Shown: positions 1 through 7,319, counted from the first letter of the stretch. The stretch is 34,457 bases of DNA from Bacteroidaceae bacterium (GCA_024401225.1 JAKSLM010000031.1:1-34457); one strand, 5' to 3'. Notes: generated by a model not told the origin, from the sequence alone. Numbers and translations: made by a program.

Positions 1-60
1 TTTGTTATTTATAGTTTCGCTCATGGAAAGGCCCCAGGTGGTCAACTGAGTAGTTGCCAT
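1..60 (-). CDS. possible 5' end of a gene leaving the window (unrecognised)
   Basis: On the minus strand an ATG at 58-60 opens a frame that stays open to the left edge (20 codons, beginning MATTQLTTWGL; a second ATG lies 12 codons in). The product is not recognised and 20 codons is too little to prove coding. Directly upstream lies a pair of near-identical direct repeats (61-114). Repeated motifs next to the first gene are typical of the ends of IS21-type insertion sequences, but these residues do not resemble a transposase I know. Treat as an open edge frame only. Confidence 0.2.
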   Translation of the reverse strand, partial: MATTQLTTWGLSMSETINNK

Positions 61-114
61 TCCCTCATAAAAATGTGGATTCAGTATGGGTGATCCCTCA
101 TAAAAGTGTAGATT
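61..114. repeat. pair of 21-bp direct repeats, 33 bp apart
   Basis: Copies at 61-81 and 94-114 both begin TCCCTCATAAAA and end GATT, with two mismatches in 21 positions. They sit between the leftward frame at 1-60 and the rightward promoter at 150-181. They could be terminal transposase-binding repeats of an insertion sequence or operator sites; the sequence does not decide. Confidence 0.6.
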
Positions 115-149
115 TTTGATGTATATTCCCACTGATTTGTGTAATAATA

Positions 150-181
150 CTTGCGTAATTGACTTATATTTAGTACTTTTG
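150..181 (+). promoter_or_regulatory. Bacteroidetes-type promoter
   Basis: The -7 element TACTTTTG (174-181) matches TAnnTTTG, with TTG at 151-153 twenty bases upstream. The predicted transcript starts near 186, about 30 bases before the ATG at 219, and would cover both following genes. Confidence 0.7.
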
Positions 182-218
182 CAGCACGAAGATATCAATA
201 TTCTATATCTGTAAACTT

Positions 219-332
219 ATGGATCTAAACGAATTCATCTTTTTTGAAGAAAGCGAACGCGAATATGAGGAAGAGCGTCGCAGAGAACAGGAGTACGACA
301 GCGAGGATGCGGATAACGATGACGAGGAGTAG
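219..332 (+). CDS. 37-aa acidic microprotein (hypothetical)
   Basis: The frame starts with MDLNEFIFFEESERE and continues with a nearly all-charged stretch (RRR, EQEYD) ending in DNDDEE. There is no signal peptide or membrane segment. It lies about 40 bases behind a good TAnnTTTG promoter and its TAG stop (330-332) is only two bases before the ATG of the next gene (335), so the two are probably co-transcribed and may be translationally coupled. The acidic, Tyr/Glu/Asp-rich composition resembles the tail of the next protein, which suggests a shared role or origin. No known family is recognised. The promoter and tight spacing are the main reasons to believe it is real. Confidence 0.55.
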   Translation: MDLNEFIFFEESEREYEEERRREQEYDSEDADNDDEE

Positions 333-334
333 GT

Positions 335-889
335 ATGGGAATGTTTTCTGACGATCCTGTGATGGATGCTTCATTGTTTGACTTGTTCTCGTCTGGTGGC
401 GGTGGTTCATCAGGCGGAGGCAATAGCGATGGTGGGGGATGCGGTGGATGCCTCCTCATATTCATCGTTTTGTCGCTGCTTGCTTGGGGCATGAAGTGCT
501 GCAGGGATGTGCAGGATGCAAAAGAACATGAGATTTGGCTACGCAACGAACAGAGGTATAGCGACTCGGTGATGAATGCATGGGATGAATATGAGAGGTT
601 GTATGAATATGAGAGGAGCATCAGACGCGATTCGTTCGACCGCCCAGCAATGAATGAGGATTACCCGTCGGCATCATCATCCCACTCTTCGTCACCTTCT
701 CGTTACCATAAGGGTGGTTACTACTACGATGGATATGAATATGGCGAATACGATTCGGAGGGGTATGATCGTAATGGGTATGACAGGGATGGTTATGACA
801 GAGATGGATATGATGAGGAGGGTTACGATTCGGAAGGCATAGATGATGAGGGGTACGATGAGTACGGCAATTACGCTGACGAGGAGTGA
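335..889 (+). CDS. membrane protein with Gly-rich head and (YDxxG)8 tail, unknown function
   Basis: The 184-aa protein has a Gly/Ser-rich segment (residues 20-38), one hydrophobic helix at about 39-53 with flanking cysteines (C36, C39, C55, C56), a charged Arg/Glu/Tyr stretch that may be helical (60-100), a Ser-rich linker (111-122) and a tail of eight consecutive five-residue repeats (139-178) of pattern Tyr-Asp-x-x-Gly; one copy has Ile for Tyr. The tail is encoded by a 15-bp tandem repeat at about 749-868. There is no cleavable signal peptide; it could be a single-pass protein. It is the second gene of the unit that starts at 219 and is followed by a terminator at 1047. No Pfam family is recognised. 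Asp-rich periodic repeats can bind divalent metal, but that is speculation. Repeat number may vary between strains. Confidence 0.7.
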   Translation: MGMFSDDPVMDASLFDLFSSGGGGSSGGGNSDGGGCGGCLLIFIVLSLLAWGMKCCRDVQDAKEHEIWLRNEQRYSDSVMNAWDEYERLYEYERSIRRDSFDRPAMNEDYPSASSSHSSSPSRYHKGGYYYDGYEYGEYDSEGYDRNGYDRDGYDRDGYDEEGYDSEGIDDEGYDEYGNYADEE

Positions 890-894
890 ATTGG

Positions 895-1019
895 GAATTA
901 TGTTATCGCGAAGCGCTTGGAGCGCAGCGGAAAGAATTAAGAATTATGTTATCGTCCGCAGGACGGTTCTTGGCAAGCCAGGCGCTACGCGATGAGGAGC
1001 GCAGCGGAAAGAATTAAGA
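895..1019. repeat. interspersed direct repeats between gene and terminator
   Basis: A 14-bp unit GAATTATGTTATCG occurs at 895-908 and 941-954, and a 23-bp unit beginning GAGCGCAGCGGAAAG occurs at 920-942 and 997-1019. The core GAATTAAGAATT is shared, as reverse complement, with the 14-bp tandem array at 20206-20268, so both belong to one intergenic repeat family. No coding potential is seen. Confidence 0.7.
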
Positions 1020-1046
1020 TTTAGGGGAAATATAAAATATAAGAAC

Positions 1047-1081
1047 AAAGGCTACCGACCCTTGATGAGTCGGTAGCCTTT
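1047..1081. terminator. bidirectional intrinsic terminator
   Basis: A perfect 13-bp stem (AAAGGCTACCGAC at 1047-1059, complement at 1069-1081) with a 9-base loop lies between convergent genes ending at 889 and 1138. T-rich flanks on either side are modest. Confidence 0.8.
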
Positions 1082-1137
1082 GTGTGTAATGAGACATGTG
1101 CCTTTTGCACAATCGGTGTATTGTCTTTGCCGAGGCT

Positions 1138-2322
1138 TTACTTTGTCTTTTTGAACAAGTTTGGGAGGAATCGGTAGTAGAGGAGATGGCGCCATGTAGA
1201 CCAGTCGTGGCCTCCGTATCCGCCTGCGTAGTATTCGTGCTTGATGCCATGAGCATTGAGGGCATCGACGAGTCCCTTGACACGAACGTTGAACATGCCC
1301 TTTTCCTCTTCTGTGCCCTGGCCAATGAACAGGTAGTCGATCTTGTCGTTTACGTTCTTGGTGTTCATGAAGGTAGGCATGGTCTTTTCAGGATTGTTGT
1401 CGCCTGCACTCAGCACTCCGAAGTTTGCAAACAGGTCGAGGTTTTTCTCCATTCCGCTGAAGATGGTGTGTCGTCCACCCATGGAAAGACCTGAGATGGC
1501 GCGGCCGTGTGGGTTGGCAATGGTGTTGTAATGGCTATCAACGAATGGGACGATGACCTCACGAAGCTCGCGAGCCATGACATCGAAGGTGAGGTCGGCA
1601 TGCTTTGGATGGTTGCGGTGTACGACCTGGTTGTTGATGATGGCGATGATCATTGGGGTTGACTTGCCTTCTGCAAGGAGGTTGTCCATGATGAAGTTCA
1701 CACGTCCGTCGTACATCCAGTTTGAAGGAAGTTCGCCGCTACCTCCCATGAGGTAGAGTACTGGGTACTTCTTCTTAGGATCGAATGTAGGAGGGGTGTA
1801 GACGTACATGTCGCGTTCGCCTCCAGTCACGGAGCTTGTGTAGATGTGGCGTGTGATGGATCCGTGTGGAACAGGCTTGGCATCGTACCATTGTGGCTCG
1901 TCGCCATGGATGATGAGTTCGCTGTATGGAGGCATTGCTGTGAATGCTGCATACGTATTGTTTGGATCGGCCATGCTCACGCCATCGATGACGATGTTGT
2001 ACTGATACATATCCACTGGCAGCGGACCAATCTTAAGTGTCCAGATGCCGTCCTCGCCCTTGGTGAATGGGAGTGGATTCTTCTCGTGCATCACGGTAAG
2101 CATAGCGCCCGACAGCTTCACTTCGTTGGCCTGAGGTGCCTTGATGCGGAAGATGACGGTGTGGTCGTCGTTTACCTGTGGAGAGTTGAGCGATGCGCTG
2201 AAAGGGATGAGTCCTTCTGTGTCCTTCTGTGGATTGTGACTAAGGTTTACGTTCGATTGCTGTGCATTTGCAGCTCCGCACACGCAGAGCGAAATGGCAA
2301 GGATCTGTAGTTTCTTTAGCAT
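1138..2322 (-). CDS. secreted CE1-type carbohydrate esterase (feruloyl/acetyl xylan esterase-like)
   Basis: 394 aa with a signal peptide (residues 1-20, ending CGAANA before QQ). Residues about 35-140 form an early-set/CBM48-like beta-sandwich (HTVIFRIKAPQANEVKL, GIWTLKIGPL) as found in front of Bacteroidetes esterases. Residues 155-390 are an esterase D-type alpha/beta hydrolase: the nucleophile elbow GLSMGG places Ser280, and GGHDWSTWR places His372; the acidic triad member is probably Asp/Glu near 330-340. Family members release ferulic or acetyl groups from arabinoxylan side chains in the periplasm or outside the cell. It is the last gene of a minus-strand run, 44 bases after the alpha/beta hydrolase at 2367, and ends at the shared terminator. 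The exact substrate cannot be read from sequence. Confidence 0.88.
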   Translation of the reverse strand: MLKKLQILAISLCVCGAANAQQSNVNLSHNPQKDTEGLIPFSASLNSPQVNDDHTVIFRIKAPQANEVKLSGAMLTVMHEKNPLPFTKGEDGIWTLKIGPLPVDMYQYNIVIDGVSMADPNNTYAAFTAMPPYSELIIHGDEPQWYDAKPVPHGSITRHIYTSSVTGGERDMYVYTPPTFDPKKKYPVLYLMGGSGELPSNWMYDGRVNFIMDNLLAEGKSTPMIIAIINNQVVHRNHPKHADLTFDVMARELREVIVPFVDSHYNTIANPHGRAISGLSMGGRHTIFSGMEKNLDLFANFGVLSAGDNNPEKTMPTFMNTKNVNDKIDYLFIGQGTEEEKGMFNVRVKGLVDALNAHGIKHEYYAGGYGGHDWSTWRHLLYYRFLPNLFKKTK

Positions 2323-2366
2323 AATAGTTTGGATTTTTGGAAGTATAAGTAATTCTTTAGAGTTGT

Positions 2367-3167
2367 TTATTTAACGTCAAGAAAATCTTTTACATACTGA
2401 TTGGATAAAGTACGCTCCTTTGGGTTGAAGCCATGACCTGCCTTGTCTATTATCTTTATTGTGGCATTCTGGTAGGTCTTAACGGCTCGCTCGGAATAGT
2501 CGAGTGGTACGACCTTGTCGTCAGTACCATGAACTATGAGCACTCTGCCCTTGTAGTTGCCTATTGTCTCAAATGGCTTCATAGGACGGATGTCCATCAT
2601 GAATTTCTTGCCGAGCTTCACGCCCCAGATTTCAGATACTTCTGGTATGTCCTCTACACGTGGATAGCGCTCATTCCAGTTGTCAGGAATGCATAGGGCA
2701 GGGTAGATGAGTATCAGGTTGCTGATCTTCTTCTTCAGTTCGGCTGCTGCAAGAGCGGAAACGAGTCCTCCCTGGCTTTCGCCGATGAGTACGATACGCT
2801 TCTTGTCTATGTTTTTCTGTTTCTGGAAGTACTTCACGATGGTCTTCAGCGCCTCCTTCTCGTCTGTGACGGACATGTTCATGGTGTTGTTGTCGCTCTG
2901 GCTGTTTACAGAACCACATGGGAAGTCAAATGTATAGACCGCATATCCAAGGTCGTTGAGTGTCTTGAAGTAGTCGCGTCCGAAATGATGCGTGCCGTTG
3001 AATCCATGGCTGATGATGGCGATGCCATGTTTCTTAGCGTCGGATGCTGGTTCGCTGATAATGCCGTAGATGCTTTTCTCAGAGGAATAAGGTATACGGA
3101 GTACCTTGTCCTGAGCCCTACCTGCCATGCAGATAAATAAGGAAATGAGTAATAGGATTGTTCTCAT
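2367..3167 (-). CDS. secreted alpha/beta hydrolase (S33/dienelactone hydrolase-like)
   Basis: 266 aa from the ATG at 3165-3167, chosen because it opens directly onto a signal peptide (MRTILLLISLFICMAGRA before Q). A longer in-frame start at 3221 would put 18 hydrophilic residues in front of that signal. The oxyanion HG motif SHGFNG is at 53-58, the nucleophile GESQGG gives Ser131, HGTDDKVVP gives Asp217 and AGHGFN gives His245, so the triad is complete. Such proteins are acyl or peptide esterases; the substrate is unknown. The next gene downstream on the same strand is the CE1 esterase, so a helper role in de-esterifying glycans is plausible but inferred. Confidence 0.8.
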   Translation of the reverse strand: MRTILLLISLFICMAGRAQDKVLRIPYSSEKSIYGIISEPASDAKKHGIAIISHGFNGTHHFGRDYFKTLNDLGYAVYTFDFPCGSVNSQSDNNTMNMSVTDEKEALKTIVKYFQKQKNIDKKRIVLIGESQGGLVSALAAAELKKKISNLILIYPALCIPDNWNERYPRVEDIPEVSEIWGVKLGKKFMMDIRPMKPFETIGNYKGRVLIVHGTDDKVVPLDYSERAVKTYQNATIKIIDKAGHGFNPKERTLSNQYVKDFLDVK

Positions 3168-3274
3168 AGGAGTAATTAGATATTGTCCTCCGACCATAGA
3201 CGGACGATGTGGACTGTTCATGTTGTTTAACGACTCAAATTAGCGTTGTGTTCATCTACTCTATTAATGATTGC

Positions 3275-3420
3275 TTATTCGATGTAGCGCACCTTTTCTT
3301 CGTTGCGAGGCTTTGCATCAGGAGCTTCGTCTGGATAGCCGAGGACAATACAGTAAAGCAATTTGTAACCCTCAGAGAAGTCGAGCTTTGTCATGAAGGG
3401 TGATGCAGACTCTGAGGTGT
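3275..3420 (-). pseudogene. nitroreductase, C-terminal remnant
   Basis: About 48 codons on the minus strand encode ...MTKLDFSEGYKLLYC followed by a GYPDE..AKPRNEEKV-type ending and a TAA stop (3275-3277). This matches the C-terminus of nitroreductase-family flavoproteins (Gly-Tyr-Pro-x-Glu then Lys-Pro-Arg just before the end). The preceding ~125 residues are absent: the remnant begins a few bases after the stop of the SGNH hydrolase (3426), and in this frame the upstream residues are just the out-of-frame reading of that gene. A deletion has fused the two. It is unlikely to be translated as a functional protein. Confidence 0.7.
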
Positions 3421-3425
3421 TGCCA

Positions 3426-4088
3426 TTACTTCTTGATAGCCTTGATAAGCTGATCGCTGATGGCCTGCATGCCCTTGATCGAAGGATGTCCGTTCTGCTT
3501 TTCGATGTCAACGAGTTCGATGAGCTGCACATTATAGTGCTTGCAGATTTCACGGGTTGACTCATTGATCTCCTCCTTGAGCTCGGAATTGAGTATCGAA
3601 TAGATCACGGCCTTAGGGTAGAGGGTATGGAGCTTGTTGAGCAGGCAAGCCAATGCAGGGCGGAAAGCCTTGCAGTCTTCGTCGGTCCAGTCGGCATACT
3701 TGTATTCACCTATTGGAGAGTTTGCCCAGGCATCGTTTGTACCACCAAACAGGAAGATGATGTCAGGATTGCCCAACATGCCTGCACGTGCGTTGAACGA
3801 TGAGGAAGTCACATCTCGGCGTCCGTAGCCTGTGTTGCAGATGGTAGTACCTCCCCACGAGTTATTCTTGTCGAGTTCATAACCCATAGCTTTGATATAG
3901 AGGCTCCACCAAGTCTGTTCCACCTTGGTCACATCATTACGGTCGTTAGGGTAGAAAGGAGCATAACCTTCAGGATTTGCGCCCTGGAATGTTGAATACG
4001 AGTCGCCAAGAACGGATACCTTCTTGACCTGTGCCGAGGCGATGACTGTAAATGCCATCAGCACGAATAATGTGAAAATCTTTTTCAT
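3426..4088 (-). CDS. secreted SGNH/GDSL hydrolase
   Basis: 220 aa from the ATG at 4086-4088, which starts the signal peptide MKKIFTLFVLMAFTVIASA; the in-frame ATG at 4217 lies upstream of the promoter at 4172 and is rejected. Block I GDSYS gives Ser30, the Gly block is around GGTT (79-82), block III GGTNDAW gives Asn118 and block V ends NGHPS with His201. The Asp normally three residues before the His is Gln198 here, so the triad is Ser-His with a missing or displaced acid. The family cleaves acyl esters, often acetyl groups on sugars. It leads a minus-strand run with two further esterase-like genes, though the nitroreductase scar lies directly behind its stop. Confidence 0.82.
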   Translation of the reverse strand: MKKIFTLFVLMAFTVIASAQVKKVSVLGDSYSTFQGANPEGYAPFYPNDRNDVTKVEQTWWSLYIKAMGYELDKNNSWGGTTICNTGYGRRDVTSSSFNARAGMLGNPDIIFLFGGTNDAWANSPIGEYKYADWTDEDCKAFRPALACLLNKLHTLYPKAVIYSILNSELKEEINESTREICKHYNVQLIELVDIEKQNGHPSIKGMQAISDQLIKAIKK

Positions 4089-4171
4089 TTTGTTCAAGTT
4101 AGTTAAGTGATTGTATTTAGAAATAAATTTATATTCTATCATAGATCGACTGACACGTACGAAATCTGTGG

Positions 4172-4179
4172 CAAAGATA
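4172..4179 (-). promoter_or_regulatory. -7 element for the SGNH hydrolase
   Basis: On the minus strand TATCTTTG matches TAnnTTTG exactly. No clear TTG lies at the usual spacing. The transcript would start near 4167 and have a leader of about 80 bases. Confidence 0.55.
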
Positions 4180-4294
4180 CAAATTTTCTTTTTATAATTG
4201 TCATACTCAACAAACATTGTGCATATTTACTAGCCATAGTGGTTAAAACTCTATAAAAATGAAGTGAATTGATGGGTTGCAATGGTGTTTGGAC

Positions 4295-4323
4295 TTGGAT
4301 TTAAAATCTTTTCTGTACCTTTG
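4295..4323 (+). promoter_or_regulatory. promoter for tag
   Basis: TTG at 4295-4297, an 18-base spacer, then TACCTTTG at 4316-4323. Leader about 55 bases to the ATG at 4383. Confidence 0.65.
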
Positions 4324-4382
4324 CAGCATGCTACAAATGGAGTTGCAACGGAAATCACAATGTGACATAAAGATTAAATAAC

Positions 4383-4964
4383 ATGGATGATAAGATTATT
4401 GATGGTAGATGCTTCTGGGCAAACCCGAAAAATCCGCTTTATATCGCCTACCACGATGAAGAGTGGGGCGTGCCTTGCCATGACGAGAGGCTGCTGTTTG
4501 AGATGCTGATACTGGAAGGATTTCAGGCTGGATTGTCGTGGGAGTGTGTGCTGAACAAGCGTGAGGCGTTCCGTGAGGCATTCGATCAGTTTGATGTGCA
4601 GAAGGTGTTAAAGTATGACGAGAGTAAATTTGCAGAACTTGCTGCTAATACGAAGATTATCCGTAATCGGTTGAAGATATGGGCGAGCGTCAGCAATGCC
4701 CGTGCATTCGTTAAGATACAAGAGGAATATGGATCGTTTGACAAGTACATCTGGAGCTTCACCGATGGCAAGGTGATTTACGAGCCATGCGACATCAGAA
4801 CGACGTCACCCCTCTCAGATACTGTCTCAAAGGACCTGAAGAAACGAGGCATGAAGTTTGTTGGCAGTACGGTAATCTACTCTTACCTGCAGGCTATCGG
4901 TGTGATAAATGGACATCTGGAAGGCTGCTGGAAGTTCAGGAACAATGATGTAAAACAAAGGTAG
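4383..4964 (+). CDS. tag: DNA-3-methyladenine glycosylase I
   Basis: 193 aa, close to the usual ~187 aa. It excises 3-methyladenine from alkylated DNA, starting base-excision repair in the cytoplasm. Family marks: RCFWA at 9-13 with the zinc-ligand Cys10, YHDEEWG with His24, the helix-hairpin region LFEMLILEGFQAGLSW holding the base-recognition Glu and Trp, and near the end NGHLEGCW with the second His/Cys zinc pair. All four zinc ligands of the family are present. It is a single-gene unit with its own promoter and has no obvious link to its neighbours. Confidence 0.96.
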   Translation: MDDKIIDGRCFWANPKNPLYIAYHDEEWGVPCHDERLLFEMLILEGFQAGLSWECVLNKREAFREAFDQFDVQKVLKYDESKFAELAANTKIIRNRLKIWASVSNARAFVKIQEEYGSFDKYIWSFTDGKVIYEPCDIRTTSPLSDTVSKDLKKRGMKFVGSTVIYSYLQAIGVINGHLEGCWKFRNNDVKQR

Positions 4965-5020
4965 ATAAGCCCCTTTGACATGATTTTCGGCAGCAAAGCC
5001 CTCACATTGCCAAGAGAGTG

Positions 5021-5098
5021 CTAATACAATTTTGGTTCCTTATACACATCATAGCCAATATATGTTGCTTCTTTTGCACCTTTTGTAATGTCGTTCAT
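5021..5098 (-). CDS. 25-aa microORF with its own promoter (hypothetical)
   Basis: Minus-strand ATG at 5096-5098, TAG at 5021-5023. The product begins MNDITKGAKEATYIGYDVY and ends KEPKLY. Support: a near-consensus promoter at 5134-5163 puts its start about 30 bases upstream of the ATG, and no other minus-strand frame follows. It has no signal peptide or membrane segment, and no family is recognised. It could instead be the surviving N-terminus of a deleted gene, or leader DNA of a small RNA. No terminator is obvious downstream before tag's 3' end. Confidence 0.4.
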   Translation of the reverse strand: MNDITKGAKEATYIGYDVYKEPKLY

Positions 5099-5133
5099 GT
5101 TCTTATCTGTACTTTAGGTAGTGGATTTGGTTG

Positions 5134-5163
5134 CAAAGATAATGATAATTGACGGATTGCAAA
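5134..5163 (-). promoter_or_regulatory. promoter reading leftward to the microORF
   Basis: On the minus strand TTTG (5163-5160), an 18-base spacer and TATCTTTG (5141-5134) match the Bacteroidetes consensus. It is back to back with the MFS promoter at 5191-5222. Confidence 0.6.
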
Positions 5164-5190
5164 AGAGAAATCAAAGAAAATGGTGCGTAC

Positions 5191-5222
5191 TTGTCATTTT
5201 CATGAAAAAAACGTTATCTTTG
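5191..5222 (+). promoter_or_regulatory. promoter of the MFS-SDR-GH97-BASS unit
   Basis: TTG at 5191-5193, a 21-base spacer, then TATCTTTG at 5215-5222. Its position excludes the longer in-frame MFS start at 5180 and supports the ATG at 5258. Confidence 0.65.
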
Positions 5223-5257
5223 CACCATTATTCAAATCTTTTGTAAAAGATAGAAGC

Positions 5258-6430
5258 ATGAAGTTGGAACCAGACAAGGGAATACCCCGCCACATCATCC
5301 TGTTGATGTCAGCCATGGCAGGTCTTACCGTTGCAAACCTATATTATGTCCAGCCACTACTGGAGATGATTCGTACCGACCTCGGCACGACCGATTCCCT
5401 GGCTAATATAATAGCGGTGGTGACACAGGTGGGCTATGCATTAGGATTGCTGCTCATTGTGCCAACCGGCGATCTGTTCTCACGCCGGAAGATTATCGTG
5501 GTGTGCATGACTCTGGCATCGCTTCTGACCTTCACGATAGGACTTTCGAGCAATGTATACACCATCTGGGCAGCATCGCTCGCTATGGGAGCATGTTCGA
5601 TAGTGCCTCAGTTGTTCATCCCCGTAGCAGGACAGTTCTCAAGACCCGAGAACAAGTCGCGAAACATGGGGTTCGTGCTCTCCGGTCTGCTCATTGGCAT
5701 CCTTGCAGCGCGTGTGATAAGCGGCATGATAGGCGAGTGGATGGGATGGAGAATGATGTACTACATCGCTGGATGCATCATGATTGTGTGCCTTGCCCTT
5801 ACACTATGGACGATGCCTCAGATGCAAACGAATTATTCCGGCAACTATGCAGGTCTGATGCGGAGCGTAGGGCGCATCTTCCTCGATCATCCCAAAATAA
5901 GGATTAATGCTCTGCGTGCAGCCTTCGGATTTGGTAGCACCCTGAGTTTTTGGGCTTGCCTGGCGTTCCACCTGGCTGGCGATCCATTCCATGCGGGTAG
6001 CGATGCCGTTGGCTATCTTGGACTCTGCGGCGTGGCAAGTGCGATGGTAGCGAGCGGCATAGGAAAATACATTCCCCGTTATGGTACAAGGCGATTTTGC
6101 ATCGTTGGATCGATATGCCAGATCGTGGCATGGATCGTGGCATACGCTTTCGGCTATACCTATCTGGGACTGATCATCTCCCTCATACTGGTCGATTCGG
6201 GCCTCCAATGCTTGCAGCTCAGCAATCAGAGCGCATGCATCCAGGAGGTGCCGCAAGCCGCCAACAGAGTTAACACTATCTTCATGACAACCTACTTCAT
6301 AGGTGGAAGTATGGGAACGTTCTGTGCTGGCCAGGGATGGCACATAGCTGGATGGACCGGTATATGCGTCATTGGCCTTCTTTTTGCCACCACAAGTTTG
6401 GCCATCACTATCGCAAAGCGCGAAGAATAG
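5258..6430 (+). CDS. MFS transporter, drug/sugar-exporter type (DHA1/AraJ-YnfM-like)
   Basis: 390 aa from the ATG at 5258, the first start after the promoter. The protein is almost entirely hydrophobic helices (12 expected). The N-terminus GIPRHIILLMSAMAGLTVANLYY is typical of this subgroup. MFS motif A appears as GDLFSRRK in the loop between helices 2 and 3. The family exports drugs or metabolites across the inner membrane by proton antiport; the substrate is unknown. First of four same-strand genes with gaps of 26, 20 and 28 bases, hence probably an operon with SDR, GH97 and BASS carrier. Confidence 0.88.
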   Translation: MKLEPDKGIPRHIILLMSAMAGLTVANLYYVQPLLEMIRTDLGTTDSLANIIAVVTQVGYALGLLLIVPTGDLFSRRKIIVVCMTLASLLTFTIGLSSNVYTIWAASLAMGACSIVPQLFIPVAGQFSRPENKSRNMGFVLSGLLIGILAARVISGMIGEWMGWRMMYYIAGCIMIVCLALTLWTMPQMQTNYSGNYAGLMRSVGRIFLDHPKIRINALRAAFGFGSTLSFWACLAFHLAGDPFHAGSDAVGYLGLCGVASAMVASGIGKYIPRYGTRRFCIVGSICQIVAWIVAYAFGYTYLGLIISLILVDSGLQCLQLSNQSACIQEVPQAANRVNTIFMTTYFIGGSMGTFCAGQGWHIAGWTGICVIGLLFATTSLAITIAKREE

Positions 6431-6456
6431 AAATACGTACACTCATTAATGACAAT

Positions 6457-7299
6457 ATGAACAAACTCGTAATACTTATCACAGGAGCAAGTAGCGGCAT
6501 TGGCTACGAGGCTGCCAGAATGCTTGCCGAACAAGGGCACAAGGTGTATGGTGCGGCTCGTCGAACTGAAAGGATGGAATCCCTTCGCCAGTATGGTGTG
6601 ACACCCGTTGCGCTTGATGTCACTTCCGACGACTCGGCCCAGGGGGCAGTCGATCATGTCATGCACGAAGAGGGTAGGATCGATGTCCTGATCAATAATG
6701 CTGGTTACGGCGAACTGGGACCAATGGAGACTACAAGCCTTGAAAATGCACAGCGACAGCTGGATGTCAATGTGCTTGGCTTGGCTCGTATGACTCAGCT
6801 TGTCCTGCCACACATGCGCAGCCAGCAGAGCGGACGCATAGTCAATGTGGCTTCCATAGCGGGGCACATCACGTTCTGCTTTGCAGGTTGGTACAATGCC
6901 AGCAAGTACGCAGTCGAATCGTTGAGCGATGCTACACGCATGGAGGTAAAACGCTACGGCATCGATGTAGCCATCGTTGAACCAGGTGGCGTATATAGCG
7001 ACTGGGGTAGGATAGCCGCTGAGCAGCTCCGCAAAGCATCGGCTGCTACCGTCTACGAGGAGAAGGCAGGACGCATGGCAAGCGTATTCGAGATGATGTA
7101 CGGACGCAATCCCTACAACCTCATGACCTCGGCCGAAAAGGCTGCCAAGCATGTATGTAAGGCTGCTACCTCGCGCCATCCAAGAGCACGCTATGCCTTT
7201 GGAGTCGGTAACGCATCCATGCGAATCCTTCACACCCTGTTGCCAGCACGATGGTTTGATGGCATCATACTCTTCCTGTTCAACCATTTTGGGAAATGA
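6457..7299 (+). CDS. short-chain dehydrogenase/reductase
   Basis: 280 aa from the ATG at 6457; an upstream in-frame start (6337) lies inside the MFS gene and adds no family sequence. Rossmann motif TGASSGIG (9-16), NNAG (80-83), catalytic Ser133, Tyr146 and Lys150 (YNASK) are all present, and AARR after beta-2 (33-36) suggests NADP(H) preference. The C-terminal ~80 residues exceed the ~250-aa core, as in classical 'retinol dehydrogenase-like' SDRs. The substrate is not deducible. Its stop codon overlaps an in-frame ATG of the GH97 frame (ATGA at 7296-7299), which supports coupled expression. Confidence 0.88.
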   Translation: MNKLVILITGASSGIGYEAARMLAEQGHKVYGAARRTERMESLRQYGVTPVALDVTSDDSAQGAVDHVMHEEGRIDVLINNAGYGELGPMETTSLENAQRQLDVNVLGLARMTQLVLPHMRSQQSGRIVNVASIAGHITFCFAGWYNASKYAVESLSDATRMEVKRYGIDVAIVEPGGVYSDWGRIAAEQLRKASAATVYEEKAGRMASVFEMMYGRNPYNLMTSAEKAAKHVCKAATSRHPRARYAFGVGNASMRILHTLLPARWFDGIILFLFNHFGK

Positions 7300-7319
7300 A
7301 ACACGAAACATATATAAAA

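Noticed and set aside
235-621. 128-codon minus-strand frame opposite the Gly-rich protein
   Set aside because: Proline-rich product arises from complementing Gly codons; the plus strand has a promoter, coupled start and terminator.
5180-5257. Longer N-terminus for the MFS transporter
   Set aside because: The extension would begin before the -7 element and adds no membrane or family sequence.
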